From positions 1-47,363 of the forward strand of contig CAMKMX010000025.1 in NCBI GenBank assembly GCA_946414025.1: DNA of 47,363 bases, written 5' to 3'. Under the pieces are notes generated by a model, which saw only the letters and a list, made by a program, of their open reading frames with translations, made no database searches and was not told where the DNA came from. The DNA comes from an uncultured Fibrobacter sp. GTDB taxonomy: Bacteria > Fibrobacterota > Fibrobacteria > Fibrobacterales > Fibrobacteraceae. Shown in pieces: positions 23,538-31,803 of the stretch (position 1 is its first letter; each line of letters begins with the position of its first letter). A program made the translations under genes and the position numbers.

Positions 23538-24191
23538 CTACTTCTTATCCTGAGGGACAAGCCGTTCCACTACGCGGAACAGCTCATTATAAATTTCCAG
23601 GAAGTCCTCGATCCAGATGGGGTCCCGTTCCCCGACGATATGCATCGTCTCTTCCAGGGTATGCTGGGCGTTATAAGGCCCGACCAGCGAACCCTCGGGC
23701 AACGCGCCGCTCCTGTAGGCCTGTGCCGCCGAAACGCGGGCACGGAAACTACGACGGAGTCGGGTAATGAGGGAACTGCGCAAGGCCAGCAGTTCTTCGT
23801 AAGCCTCCTGGAAATTTCCAGCAGCTATGGACTGCTCCGCCAATTTCAGGCGGCGACCGATGGATTCGCGCTCCATGGGCGGCACCAGCATGCCCTTGGC
23901 AGCGAGAGTGCCCCGAATCTGGGCAATTGTCTTTTCCAGAAAATCCTTGCCCCAAAAGCACATAGGAGCGGCTGCATTTTTGGCAACCCTGTTTTCCCGA
24001 ATCTTATGAGAAGAAAGCCAGCGGTCCAACTTGTCCAGCACGATTCCCGCCTCGGGAGTGCGGTCTATGGCCAGATAGTCCTGGGCACGAGAAAGCAGGT
24101 TTTCCGCATAGACCATCCGCCAATGGGGGAACTTTCCGCTCTTGCGGAGAGCATCCATGTTCTGGCGGATTGTGTCTAGACGGGTTTGCAT
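23538..24191 (-). CDS. Unrecognised helical protein, last gene of the MotAB-like operon
   Basis: A 217-residue protein that I do not recognise. It has no signal peptide or membrane segment and should be cytoplasmic. It is predicted mostly helical, with many Leu, Arg, Glu and Ala residues. MQTRLDTIRQNMDALRK opens the protein. EESIGRRLKLAEQSIAAG-like helices lie in the middle, and ALPEGSLVGPYNAQ looks like a linker before the C-terminal helices WIEDFLEIYNELFRVVERL. The ATG directly abuts five 7-nt repeats (24192-24225), with no Shine-Dalgarno sequence. It follows the MotB/OmpA-type gene by 65 nt on the same strand, so it is probably cotranscribed and may work with the channel. Confidence 0.6.
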   Translation of the reverse strand: MQTRLDTIRQNMDALRKSGKFPHWRMVYAENLLSRAQDYLAIDRTPEAGIVLDKLDRWLSSHKIRENRVAKNAAAPMCFWGKDFLEKTIAQIRGTLAAKGMLVPPMERESIGRRLKLAEQSIAAGNFQEAYEELLALRSSLITRLRRSFRARVSAAQAYRSGALPEGSLVGPYNAQHTLEETMHIVGERDPIWIEDFLEIYNELFRVVERLVPQDKK

Positions 24192-24225
24192 ATGAGTTAT
24201 GAGTTATGAGTTGTGAGTTATGAGT
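24192..24225. repeat. Five tandem 7-nt repeats (ATGAGTT / AACTCAT)
   Basis: The units are ATGAGTT three times, then GTGAGTT, then ATGAGT; on the minus strand this is AACTCAT-type. They fill the space directly before the start codon of the 217-residue gene. The same degenerate heptamer occurs at 28988-29022, 38839-38917 and inside the RluA-type gene. Confidence 0.8.
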
Positions 24226-24256
24226 CAAACGCTTAATTCTATCAATTTCTCGATAT

Positions 24257-24892
24257 TCATTTTTCTGTCATCTGGAGCGGGGTCACGCCAATTTCCACAC
24301 GACGGTTCAAGCTGCGGTGTTCCTCGCTGTCATTTGGATACTTGGGCTGGTGCTCGCCAAAGCCTGCCGCAAAGAGGCGCTCCGGCGGGAACCCCTGGGC
24401 CACAAGAGCCTTGACCACGCTCACCGCACGTTCCGTAGAAAGGTTCCAGTTAGAAAAATTCGGGGAGTTTTTCACCGGCAAGTCGTCGGTAAAACCGCTC
24501 ACCATGATTACATCGCCCGGAGCCATGGCGTCCAAAAGCCCTTTGCTGATTCCTTCAATGACCTTGATACCTTCGGCAGTCAGGTTCGCCCCGTTGATAG
24601 GGAAAAGGAAACTGGCCTGAATCTGGATCTTGCCGTCTTCGAGAGCGATAAGCCCCTGCTCGATAGAAGACTTGAGGCTCTGGGAAAGGAGCGCATTGCG
24701 TTCCGCCGCAATCTTTCGCATTTCCTCCTGGCAAGAGAGCACTTCCTCTTCGGTACGGGTCAGGTCTTCCGCTTTCTGCTCCTTCAACGTGGCCATGGCC
24801 ACGAAGGCAAGGATAAACAGGGACACCAGGGCCACGCCCAGGTCCGTGTAGGCCATCCAGGGATTGTGATTGTCTTCGCGACGAAATCCCAT
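24257..24892 (-). CDS. MotB/ZorB-like stator subunit with OmpA-type peptidoglycan-binding domain
   Basis: A 211-residue inner-membrane protein with a short cytoplasmic start, NPWMAYTDLGVALVSLF, and one membrane helix (about 18-36). Asp17 at the start of the helix matches the proton- or sodium-carrying Asp of MotB and ZorB. A helical linker (40-85) leads into an OmpA/MotB peptidoglycan-binding domain (about 95-205) with FTDDLPV, NWNLSTERAVSVVKALV, and the terminal NRRVEI. It lies 3 nt downstream of the MotA-like gene, so the two almost certainly form one channel. No flagellar genes are near, so a non-flagellar motor is inferred. Confidence 0.85.
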   Translation of the reverse strand: MGFRREDNHNPWMAYTDLGVALVSLFILAFVAMATLKEQKAEDLTRTEEEVLSCQEEMRKIAAERNALLSQSLKSSIEQGLIALEDGKIQIQASFLFPINGANLTAEGIKVIEGISKGLLDAMAPGDVIMVSGFTDDLPVKNSPNFSNWNLSTERAVSVVKALVAQGFPPERLFAAGFGEHQPKYPNDSEEHRSLNRRVEIGVTPLQMTEK

Positions 24893-24895
24893 CTA

Positions 24896-26470
24896 CTAGC
24901 CCTCCACCTTAGGCTGCTCGGCCTTGTGGTTTGCACGCTGGACCTGTTCCATGACTTCCAACAAGATTTCCTGGGTCTTGACGGCGTTTTCCATAAGCAC
25001 TTCGGAAGCACGCTCATGGAAAGCTTCCAAGGACTGGTTCAGATGTTCCACAAAGTTGTCTTCTTCCTCGTGCTCGGCGGTGTCGCCAGAAAGTTTTTCC
25101 AGAATGGTTTCCAGGCCTGCGCGGAGCATTTCCAGGTTGGCGCTGAGTTCGCTCTGGTTCACCCGCATCAGTTCGGCGGTCTCCACCAGGTTTCCACCCA
25201 GGGCGTCGGTAGCTTCCTTCTCCTTGACCACCCGGTTGTCGATGCTTTCGGTAAGGGCCTTCTGGGCCTCAAGCAGCACGGCAGAAGATTCCGAAAGTTT
25301 CTGGAAGGCACCCAGAATGTCGGAAGAAAGGGCCGAAAGCTTTTCGGAAACGGACTTGCTGAGTTCGGCGGAACCCGCCTGGGCCTTTTCGGCCACCTGG
25401 AGCGCCACCGTCTTGAGGGTTTCCAGGCCCTCTTTCTGGGACTGCACTCCGGCAGAGGCTTCTGTCGAAAGTTTGTCCATAAAGGTCTTCCACTGTTCCG
25501 AAGACTGTTTGACCTGGTCGGCCACGGCACTTGCGATATTCTTCGAAGAGGCGTTCATGGCGTTTTCCGTCGCGCTGGCTACGGCACCGAGCTTTTCGTC
25601 CAGCTTGGTAGAAATCGAGCCCATTGCTTTTTCAGTTGTACTGGCCACAGCGCCAAGCTTTTCGTCCAATTTTGCAGAAACAGAATTCATGGAGTTGGAC
25701 ACCGCACTTTCCAGAGATTCCACTGTCTTTGCAAGCCCCTGCTGCACAGAGGCGGCCACGGCTGACAGATTCTTCTCTACAGACTGGAACAGGCGTTCCA
25801 GTTCCGTCTTTTCCATATCGGTGGCAGAAGCGGCGGCGTCTTCGCCCTGCAATTCAAGAGTGAGGCTGTCCAGACGGGCCAAGAAACGCTCCCTGGCACC
25901 AAGCAGCAGGCTACGGCTCGCGTTCAGCACCAAGGCCGCAAAGAGACCGCAAAGGCTGGTCCCGAAAATGCCCTTCATGTTCTGGAACAGCACCTGGATG
26001 GTATCAAGAGTGCCTTGAGTCGTGGAGTTGTCGATAGCACCGCCGGCTGTTGCCACAGAATACATAAGACCGAAGAACGTACCCATTAGGCCGAGCAAAA
26101 TCACCGTACCACTAGAACTGCGGGGAGCGGGCAGGCCCGTACTGTTAGAAAGAACCTCGTAGGCGATAGGCGAATCGATTCGGATACCCTTCTCTACCAG
26201 ATGGCGGGCCATCTCCAGGCGGCGAGCCACCACGCCGTCACCGCTCACCCTGAAACCCCTGCCGCTTTCGCAGGCGGCAATCTGTTCCTCTTCGGCGCTA
26301 ATCTTGCGGGCCGCGGCCATAGACATGAACTGTTCCGCCAGGAACACCACGAAAATGGCGGCCATGATAATCCAGCCGAACAGCGGAGCGCCAAAATACA
26401 AGGCTCCGCAGGCAAGGGCACCAATGCCCACCAGGGTAAGCAGGAGAATGGAATTGAAAGCGTTCTTCAT
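24896..26470 (-). CDS. MotA/TolQ/ExbB-type channel protein with long helical tail (ZorA-like)
   Basis: A 524-residue inner-membrane protein. Membrane segments are at about 7-26, 29-48, 122-143 and 167-190; the third and fourth (VILLGLMGTFFGLM, then FGTSLCGLFAALVLNASRSLL) are the MotA/TolQ core. About 330 cytoplasmic residues follow, helical and rich in Ala, Ser, Lys and Glu. They include two near-identical 22-residue repeats (265-286 and 287-308, core KLDEKLGAVAS), a period of two 11-mers typical of right-handed coiled coils. A channel plus long tail is the layout of ZorA in Zorya defence, whose rotation transmits ion flow to cytoplasmic effectors. Its start overlaps the upstream gene (ATGA) and its stop is 3 nt before the MotB-like gene. 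Confidence 0.85.
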   Translation of the reverse strand: MKNAFNSILLLTLVGIGALACGALYFGAPLFGWIIMAAIFVVFLAEQFMSMAAARKISAEEEQIAACESGRGFRVSGDGVVARRLEMARHLVEKGIRIDSPIAYEVLSNSTGLPAPRSSSGTVILLGLMGTFFGLMYSVATAGGAIDNSTTQGTLDTIQVLFQNMKGIFGTSLCGLFAALVLNASRSLLLGARERFLARLDSLTLELQGEDAAASATDMEKTELERLFQSVEKNLSAVAASVQQGLAKTVESLESAVSNSMNSVSAKLDEKLGAVASTTEKAMGSISTKLDEKLGAVASATENAMNASSKNIASAVADQVKQSSEQWKTFMDKLSTEASAGVQSQKEGLETLKTVALQVAEKAQAGSAELSKSVSEKLSALSSDILGAFQKLSESSAVLLEAQKALTESIDNRVVKEKEATDALGGNLVETAELMRVNQSELSANLEMLRAGLETILEKLSGDTAEHEEEDNFVEHLNQSLEAFHERASEVLMENAVKTQEILLEVMEQVQRANHKAEQPKVEG

Positions 26471-27366
26471 CGTTCACCTTTTGTTTCAAATAAATTTAAC
26501 TGACCGCGGTTGAACCCGCGCAAAAACAGGGACCACTTGTCGCGGTACCAGTCAATCACCTGGAGCGTAAGGCCCCGGGCGTAATCGCAAAAATCATCGG
26601 TAAAGGCCAAAAAGCCATTTTCGTAGGCGTAGTGCGGATTCCAGAGCCTGCCCACGTTACGGGCGCAGCCTGCCGCCGTGCGGTAATACTTGGGTGCTCC
26701 CTTCACATTGAAGGCGGCGGCAAAGCGTTTCTTGGCAAGTGTGTTCAAGGAACTGCGCAAAGAGGTTACCAGGGCATTCTCTTTTTCACGGAGACCCTCT
26801 TCCAGACAGGGCAAGAGTTTGCTCACCGCATCCACGGCACTCTCACCGTGCCAGTACTTGCAGAGTTTTTCCTGCAACTGCATCACGCGGCCGTGCATAC
26901 GCACGAACAAGGGCTCGGCATCGCTTACCAACAGGTGGATGGTCGCCGAATAAAAGGCGTTGATGTCTTGCTTGTTGTTCTTGACCGCAAGGCACCAGCC
27001 GTTCTCGTCGTGGTGCAAAAAGTCGCCACCTTCCAGAAGCAGGCGCAAAACCTCGTCGGTAGAAAAACGCTGCATCCACTTGGCGCGGAACTCGTCGTAA
27101 AGCTTGCTCGCATCGGCCACAATCTGGGGGAAAGAAGACTCGCAGAGTTTCCAGGCCGTGGCACTGTAGCTTATCAGTTCGGAGCTGGAAACCGCCTCTT
27201 CCCTATTGTTCAAAAGGGCGTCCAGGTGCTCAAAAAGCACAATGGACCAGGTCACCATCATGGATTGTGAAAGGGTCGCCACCATGGCAGGGTGATCGGC
27301 ATGCACCGACAAGTGCATACTTGTCCCCGTCATCTTGCGAATGGAGCGGCGAAAAGAATCTTCCAC
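26467..27366 (-). CDS. Unrecognised protein in MotAB-like operon, with C-terminal QLNLF motif
   Basis: A 299-residue protein that I do not recognise. It has no signal peptide or membrane helix and is predicted helical and cytoplasmic. Notable parts are HENGWCLAVKNNKQDIN-like HDENGWCLAV near residue 120, a TSLRSSLNTLAKKRFAAAF helix and GAPKYYRTAAGCARNVGRLWNPHY near residue 230. Its last residues include QLNLF (26488-26502), close to the QL(S/D)LF clamp-binding consensus. It starts with GTG, supported by AAGGGG six bases upstream. The stop overlaps the start of the channel gene (ATGA), so it is made in step with the channel and probably contacts its cytoplasmic tail. It does not look like ZorC. 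Confidence 0.65.
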   Translation of the reverse strand: MEDSFRRSIRKMTGTSMHLSVHADHPAMVATLSQSMMVTWSIVLFEHLDALLNNREEAVSSSELISYSATAWKLCESSFPQIVADASKLYDEFRAKWMQRFSTDEVLRLLLEGGDFLHHDENGWCLAVKNNKQDINAFYSATIHLLVSDAEPLFVRMHGRVMQLQEKLCKYWHGESAVDAVSKLLPCLEEGLREKENALVTSLRSSLNTLAKKRFAAAFNVKGAPKYYRTAAGCARNVGRLWNPHYAYENGFLAFTDDFCDYARGLTLQVIDWYRDKWSLFLRGFNRGQLNLFETKGER

Positions 27367-27376
27367 TGGCTACCCC

Positions 27377-28090
27377 TTAAAATCCCGTTTCAATCCTCTG
27401 CCATACGCTACGGCTCACCCGCTTGCGGCTACCCGCCAGCTCTTCGGATTCCTTGCGCACGTCGGATTCCAGATTGCCTTTAATCAAGGCCATATCGCCC
27501 TGGAAATCCCCGCCTGCTTCAAGGAACAGGCCGTAGACATTGTTGTAAATCTTGCTGTCCAAGGATATCACCTTGCCTCCCCGGACAGAAAGGGCAAACC
27601 GGTTCCGGTTGAAATCGCAATGGGACAATACAAGCTCGGGCACGTCATCTACCCACAGGCCGTAGTAGTTATTCACAAAACGCACATTCTCGAAAACCCC
27701 ACGGGTGCGGAACACGGAATTGCGGAAGGCGTTTTCTACCATCAGGTTCTTGATTTCAAAGGAACCGTTACCCGAAATGATATGCAGGCCGTTCCAGCTT
27801 TCACTGGAGTCAGCACTCCTGAACACGATAGGCTTGGCCTCTGTACCCCGGATGTCCACCGGGCCCCGGAGCATCAGCTTGGCGTATTCGCCCATAAGGA
27901 CCGTGACCCCCGGTTCCACGGCAAATGTGTCCGCAGACGACAGCACCACGCCCTGCTCCAGGATATAGGGGCTGTCCTTCTCCTGCAAAAGGAGCTTGCC
28001 GTTTTCCACCTGCGGAAACGGCATCTCCCCCGCGAGGGCCGCCACGAACGCCGAAAGGAGCGGCAGGACTATGTTACTTAGCCTGGTCAA
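27377..28090 (-). CDS. Secreted right-handed beta-helix protein
   Basis: A protein of about 237 residues with a signal peptide (ending about AALAG). It folds as a parallel beta-helix: DSPYILEQGVVLSSADTF, VEPGVTVLMGEYAKLMLRG, and repeats such as GLHIISGNGSFEIKNLMVEN and FVNNYYGLWVDDV. The same N-terminal domain occurs in the 1177-residue outer-membrane protein at 33682. The most probable start is a TTG at 28090, five bases after GAGGGG (28096-28101); a GTG at 28096 is two codons earlier but overlaps that site. The gene overlaps the upstream lipoprotein gene by about 17-23 nt and precedes the 299-residue gene by 10 nt. It should act in the periplasm or on the surface. Confidence 0.72.
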   Translation of the reverse strand: MTRLSNIVLPLLSAFVAALAGEMPFPQVENGKLLLQEKDSPYILEQGVVLSSADTFAVEPGVTVLMGEYAKLMLRGPVDIRGTEAKPIVFRSADSSESWNGLHIISGNGSFEIKNLMVENAFRNSVFRTRGVFENVRFVNNYYGLWVDDVPELVLSHCDFNRNRFALSVRGGKVISLDSKIYNNVYGLFLEAGGDFQGDMALIKGNLESDVRKESEELAGSRKRVSRSVWQRIETGF

Positions 28091-28916
28091 TTTCACCCCT
28101 CAGCTTGATTTTCTGGATAATGTGCATATTGGGCAACAACTGGGCGGCAATCACGTCGTTTACGTCGATGTGTCCCGAAATCTCCAGATTGCCGGACTGC
28201 ACCACCCCGTGAGTGATGTCGAACAGAATAGACCCCGAACCCACGATAAAGCCCTTGCTTTCCATACGCACGTTGGCGGTGGTGTCCGGAATTTCCTTGT
28301 ACTTAATGTTCATGCCGATTTTCGCCATCTGCACGCCGTCATGCACGAATACATCCTCAAGTTTGAAGGCCTTGTAAACAGTTGTCATTGCGCCGTTACC
28401 CGGAATCTCCACGGAACGCTCCCACACGTCTCCCAGTTTCACGGGGCTACCGGGCAGCACGGGCTGGATTTTCATGAACACCTTCATCAGGTTCAGTTCC
28501 TCGGTGCCTGGCTGCAGGGCCTGATCCTCTACGGAGGGGTCGCTCATGGAACCGTCACCCATCATCTTGAACTGGAAATGCTGGGACGAGAGGTACTTTT
28601 CGATATAGCGGAACTCCTCGACGGAGCGCTTGTCGCTCTTGTAGTCCACCGTATCAATCTTCATCTCGAAACGGGCGGAGCCGTTGTCAAAAGCCACCGT
28701 CTGGCTCAGGGTGGACTGGGCGTTCAAGCGGGTTTCCATGGACTCGGGAGATTCGTGGGTGGAATCTTCGGGGGCAAACACATTCAGGCTCGCTTCCAGG
28801 GTGAATTTCTGGACCGGGGCGTTCTGGGTATTGAAAGCCAAAGAAACGCTATTGCTATCGCAAGAACAGAGCCACAGAAACGCCGTGGACAGGATCGAAA
28901 ACTTTACGAAATTCAT
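28074..28916 (-). CDS. Lipoprotein of unknown function, first gene of the MotAB-like operon
   Basis: A 280-residue lipoprotein. Residues 1-19 are a signal peptide with lipobox LCSC, so it is anchored in a membrane facing the periplasm or outside. The mature part is beta-rich: FTLEASLNVF, then SARFEMKIDTVDYKS. GDVWERSVEIPGNGAMTTVYKAF and SILFDITHGVVQSGNLEISG follow. This resembles bacterial lipoproteins measuring about 270-300 residues with an unknown beta-sandwich (DUF6263-like is a guess). It begins a run of six minus-strand genes with overlaps or tiny gaps, ending at 23538. That places it with the beta-helix protein and the MotA/MotB-like channel. Confidence 0.65.
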   Translation of the reverse strand: MNFVKFSILSTAFLWLCSCDSNSVSLAFNTQNAPVQKFTLEASLNVFAPEDSTHESPESMETRLNAQSTLSQTVAFDNGSARFEMKIDTVDYKSDKRSVEEFRYIEKYLSSQHFQFKMMGDGSMSDPSVEDQALQPGTEELNLMKVFMKIQPVLPGSPVKLGDVWERSVEIPGNGAMTTVYKAFKLEDVFVHDGVQMAKIGMNIKYKEIPDTTANVRMESKGFIVGSGSILFDITHGVVQSGNLEISGHIDVNDVIAAQLLPNMHIIQKIKLRGEIDQAK

Positions 28917-28987
28917 ACCTAGAATGTAGCAAATAGTTACTAGAAATTTGGGTTTCTAGACGTCTACGCTATCATTTATTACGCGAA

Positions 28988-29022
28988 AACTCAGAACTAG
29001 AAACTCAGAACTCATAACTGAG
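28988..29022. repeat. Five tandem degenerate 7-nt repeats (AACTCAG type)
   Basis: The units are AACTCAG, AACTAGA, AACTCAG, AACTCAT and AACTGAG. They sit between the lipoprotein gene and tadA and run into the last codons and stop codon of tadA, so the repeat writes the enzyme's C-terminal end. Confidence 0.75.
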
Positions 29023-29548
29023 CCGAAGGCTCCACGCCCTTATTGCCGCTATCACCCTTTTCCAGGCGCATTTTCTGGAAAAAAGCCTTCAAAAGTCCCA
29101 GGCATTCGTCGGCAAGGATACCGCCAGTGACCCTTACCTCTCGTTTCAGGGCATTTCCCGTAATAACATCCACCGTGGTACCGCACCCGCCAAAGCGGGT
29201 GTCCGGAGAACCATAGACCACCCGGGTTAGGCGGCCATTTAAGATGGCCCCCGCGCACATAGGACAAGGCTCCAGGGTTACATACAAAGTAGCACCATCC
29301 AACCGCCAGTTTTCGATTTTCGCCGAGGCCGTCCCAATAGCCAGAATTTCCGCATGGGCGGTGGAATCTTTCAGCATTTCAACCTGATTGTGTCCCCTGC
29401 CGATGACCACTCCGTCTTTAACGACGACACATCCTATAGGGATTTCCCCTTCGTCAAAGGCCTTTTCCGCCTCCCGAAGGGCCATACGCATGTAGCGTTC
29501 GTCATCTGCCGACACATTTTCAAGCGAAATATCTTTTACCTCATCCAT
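29012..29548 (-). CDS. tadA: tRNA-specific adenosine deaminase
   Basis: A 178-residue zinc deaminase that converts adenosine 34 to inosine in tRNA-Arg(ACG), allowing wobble decoding. The zinc/catalytic motifs are HAEILAI (His and Glu) and PCPMCAGAI (two Cys), joined by the usual GRGHN and TLYVTLE strands. The C-terminal LKAFFQKMR helix is typical. The last residues, about GVEPSAQL, lie in the heptamer repeat zone. I chose the ATG at 29548; a TTG one codon earlier is also open. TATATT sits nine bases upstream with no clear Shine-Dalgarno, so the leader may be very short. Confidence 0.94.
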   Translation of the reverse strand: MDEVKDISLENVSADDERYMRMALREAEKAFDEGEIPIGCVVVKDGVVIGRGHNQVEMLKDSTAHAEILAIGTASAKIENWRLDGATLYVTLEPCPMCAGAILNGRLTRVVYGSPDTRFGGCGTTVDVITGNALKREVRVTGGILADECLGLLKAFFQKMRLEKGDSGNKGVEPSAQL

Positions 29549-29562
29549 CAATCAGGAATATA

Positions 29563-29586
29563 GAAAAAGCCCAGCCCAGCTGAGCT
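29563..29586 (-). terminator. Intrinsic terminator of the CorC/ybeY operon
   Basis: On the minus strand AGCTCA pairs with TGGGCT around a 7-nt loop (one G-U pair) and is followed by TTTTTC. It lies about 30 bases after the CorC-type stop and separates that operon from tadA. Confidence 0.5.
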
Positions 29587-29615
29587 CGAATACTAATTCG
29601 TTACGCCCCGTCTTA

Positions 29616-30941
29616 TCAGATTTTTTTTAAGGCCTGGGTCTTGGGACCGGCCTTACCGGGAGGGAGAATCAGCATCACCTTTTCCATGCGGGTGCCGTCC
29701 ATCTTGAGCACCCTGAAGGTATAGCCCTGAATCTTGACTTCGGCACCTGGAGACGGGATAATGCCAAGTGTGGCCTGAATGAGGCCCGAAAGGGTCTCCA
29801 CATGGGAATTCTCGGGCGGTTCCAGTTCAATTCCCAGTTCGTCGCTCAGGTCCGAAAGGGTCATGAGGGGGTCCACGATGTAGCGGCCGTCTTTTAGGCG
29901 TTGCACATCTTCGTCTTCGTCCATGTCGTCTTCGTCGCGGATTTCGCCTACGATTTCTTCCAGGATGTCTTCCAGGGTCACAAGGCCCGCCGTGCCGCCG
30001 TATTCGTCCACAACGATGGCCAGCTGGTTTCCGGTCTTGCGGAGTTCTGTAAGCAGGTCGTCTATCTTCTTGTGGTAAGGCACGAACACGGGGGGCATCA
30101 CGATTTTCATGATGTCGAAGGGCTCATCCCGGTGTTCGGTGTACCATTCCAAAAAGTCCCTGTTGGAAAGGATTCCTACGATGTTATCGACAGTATCCTT
30201 ATAGACAGGCAAGCGGGAATGGCGTTCGCTGTTCAACACCTTGACAAGTTCGTCCAGGGGCGTTTCCACGTCGATAGCGCACATGTCCACACGGGGAGTC
30301 ATGATTTCACGGACCGGAGTCTCCACGAAGTCAAAGATGTTGAGAATCATCTGCTGTTCTTCTTTTTCGAGGCCTTCGGCATCGGTCTCCTCGCTGTCGG
30401 AAAGGTCCGCCTGCACGGCATCGCGCCGTTCTTCGGAGAGGAAGCTGAGCTTAGAATCATAGCCCAGACCCTTCAGAATCGCTACAAAAAGAACGTGACA
30501 GATTTTGGCAGGAATCGCAAAAGGTATGCGTATGAGCTTGAAGAGCGGAATCAGCACCACTGCCAAGGTATCGGGCTTGAGGGTGCCAAGAAGGTTTGCG
30601 CAAAAAACGGTTATGGTGTAAATGCAGATGCAGGCCACTACAAGGTAAGCCAAGAAAGCAAGCATCTTGAATTCGTGCACCCAGTTCCACGGAACCATCT
30701 GGAACAGGTAAATGCCCAAAACGCCACTCCCCACATTGCAGAAGATGCGGCCGATGGAGATGGTCTCGTTGAAGCCATCATGCTCCACGATGGCGGCCAC
30801 TTTCTCTTCGCTGCCCTCCCTATCCTTGGCCTCACGCTTTGCATAGATGCCGCTGAATGCGGTCTTGATCAGTGAAAAAGAAAAAGAGATGAACAGAAAG
30901 AGGACCAAAAAAACAATAGCCCACTGTACCGATGAATCCAT
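29616..30941 (-). CDS. CNNM/CorC-family (HlyC-type) membrane protein with CBS pair
   Basis: A protein of about 441 residues. Three to four membrane segments in the first 160 residues form the DUF21/CNNM domain, which in relatives carries magnesium or sodium. A tandem CBS module follows ([20 protein letters not shown], then [24 protein letters not shown]), and it binds adenine nucleotides. A C-terminal CorC_HlyC domain contains [15 protein letters not shown] and ends near [15 protein letters not shown]. The start is placed at the ATG at 30941, with GGAG eight bases upstream and a TGATG overlap with ybeY; an ATG at 30947 is too close to that site. In many bacteria this family follows ybeY, as here. 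Confidence 0.9.
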   Translation of the reverse strand: MDSSVQWAIVFLVLFLFISFSFSLIKTAFSGIYAKREAKDREGSEEKVAAIVEHDGFNETISIGRIFCNVGSGVLGIYLFQMVPWNWVHEFKMLAFLAYLVVACICIYTITVFCANLLGTLKPDTLAVVLIPLFKLIRIPFAIPAKICHVLFVAILKGLGYDSKLSFLSEERRDAVQADLSDSEETDAEGLEKEEQQMILNIFDFVETPVREIMTPRVDMCAIDVETPLDELVKVLNSERHSRLPVYKDTVDNIVGILSNRDFLEWYTEHRDEPFDIMKIVMPPVFVPYHKKIDDLLTELRKTGNQLAIVVDEYGGTAGLVTLEDILEEIVGEIRDEDDMDEDEDVQRLKDGRYIVDPLMTLSDLSDELGIELEPPENSHVETLSGLIQATLGIIPSPGAEVKIQGYTFRVLKMDGTRMEKVMLILPPGKAGPKTQALKKI

Positions 30942-31399
30942 CAGCATTTCTCCTTGTAGGGGTCCAACCCCAGAAATTCACATTCCCGCTTGCGCATGAC
31001 CTTGCGGTCGGCCGCCTTGATGTGGTCGTAGCCCGACAGGTGCAGAAGCCCATGGACAATGACTCGCTTGAGTTCTGCGAAAAAACTGTTGCCGTATTCG
31101 GGGGCTTGGCGTTTGACCTGTTCTTTTGCGATGTAGATTTCGCCCAAAAGGTCCGGTTCGTGCCATTCATAGGAAAGCACATCGGTCACCTTGTCTAGCC
31201 CGCGGTAGGACTTGTTCATTTCCCGGACAAAATCGTCGTCGCAAAGGACAACGTTCACGTTATTCCCCATTCCCTCCTGGTCCAGGAGCTGGTGGGCCAT
31301 CTTGTCGAACTTGTCTTTCCAGGGGAAAGTCTTGATGCTCCCCTGGCAAAGGAAATCTATCTTGTATCTTCTTTTTTTACTACTGGCAGGGTCAGGCAT
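30941..31399 (-). CDS. ybeY: Endoribonuclease YbeY, 16S rRNA maturation factor
   Basis: A 152-residue metalloprotein that helps mature the 16S rRNA 3' end and degrade defective ribosomes. The metal-binding signature HGLLHLSGYDH is intact near residue 120, and the upstream VLSYEW and LLGEIYIAKEQ segments are typical. Its ATG overlaps the stop of the 96-residue gene by one base (TAATG), and its stop touches the start of the CorC-type gene. The three genes form a tightly coupled minus-strand operon. Confidence 0.95.
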   Translation of the reverse strand: MPDPASSKKRRYKIDFLCQGSIKTFPWKDKFDKMAHQLLDQEGMGNNVNVVLCDDDFVREMNKSYRGLDKVTDVLSYEWHEPDLLGEIYIAKEQVKRQAPEYGNSFFAELKRVIVHGLLHLSGYDHIKAADRKVMRKRECEFLGLDPYKEKC

Positions 31400-31689
31400 T
31401 AAATGTTATACCATTTCTTAAGATTTTCAATAATGGCTTCGGCCTGGGCCTTTCCGCTGATATTGAACTTGCTGCGGGCCTTGAAAGCGCCTGCTACCTT
31501 CTGGTAACGGCGGATATAGACCTTGGGCTCGCCAAATTCGCCGGTCTTGGCATTGCGTTCCTGGCAAAGGAACATCATGGTCTGCCAAGCGCCCTTGGAA
31601 AGGACAGCCTTGTCCAGTTCCTTGATGACCTGCTCGCCGGTGTCCGGATCAGTCATTTCTACGGTAGGCTCTTCAAATTCTGCGCTCAT
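31399..31689 (-). CDS. Small conserved-looking protein of unknown function
   Basis: A 96-residue cytoplasmic protein with no recognised domain. It opens with an acidic segment, MSAEFEEPTVEMTDPDTGEQ, then has a well-ordered part, AWQTMMFLCQERNAKTGEFG and KVYIRRYQKVAGAFKARSKFNI. The short helix at the end is AEAIIENLKKW. It is clearly a gene: GAGGA lies six bases before the ATG, and its stop overlaps the ybeY start (TAATG). Its basic, Tyr-rich middle could bind nucleic acid, but this is only a guess. The constant pairing with ybeY hints at a link to ribosomes. Confidence 0.65.
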   Translation of the reverse strand: MSAEFEEPTVEMTDPDTGEQVIKELDKAVLSKGAWQTMMFLCQERNAKTGEFGEPKVYIRRYQKVAGAFKARSKFNISGKAQAEAIIENLKKWYNI

Positions 31690-31744
31690 AGGTTCCTCGT
31701 GTGATAAGGGTCAATTTTTCGACCATAAAAAATACATTTTTATC

Positions 31745-31770
31745 TTGACAAGGCTAAAAATAATATATTT
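31745..31770 (+). promoter_or_regulatory. Possible promoter of the FecR-domain gene
   Basis: TTGACA (31745-31750) is followed by an AT-rich TATATTTA at 31764-31771. The 13-base spacing is short for a sigma-70 promoter. TTGTCA on the minus strand overlaps the same site, so divergent transcription from here is possible. Confidence 0.3.
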
Positions 31771-31803
31771 ATCTTGTGTAATATATCCTGAAAGAGGGGC
31801 TAT

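Noticed and set aside
24192..24225. A CRISPR-like array
   Set aside because: The units are only 7 bases and are contiguous without spacers.
24317..25765. A 482-codon open frame opposite the channel genes
   Set aside because: It is a shadow of the MotA/MotB-like genes, which have membrane helices and conserved residues.
24257..26470. A complete Zorya defence system
   Set aside because: The channel pair fits ZorA/ZorB in layout, but no ZorC, ZorD helicase or ZorE nuclease lies next to it.
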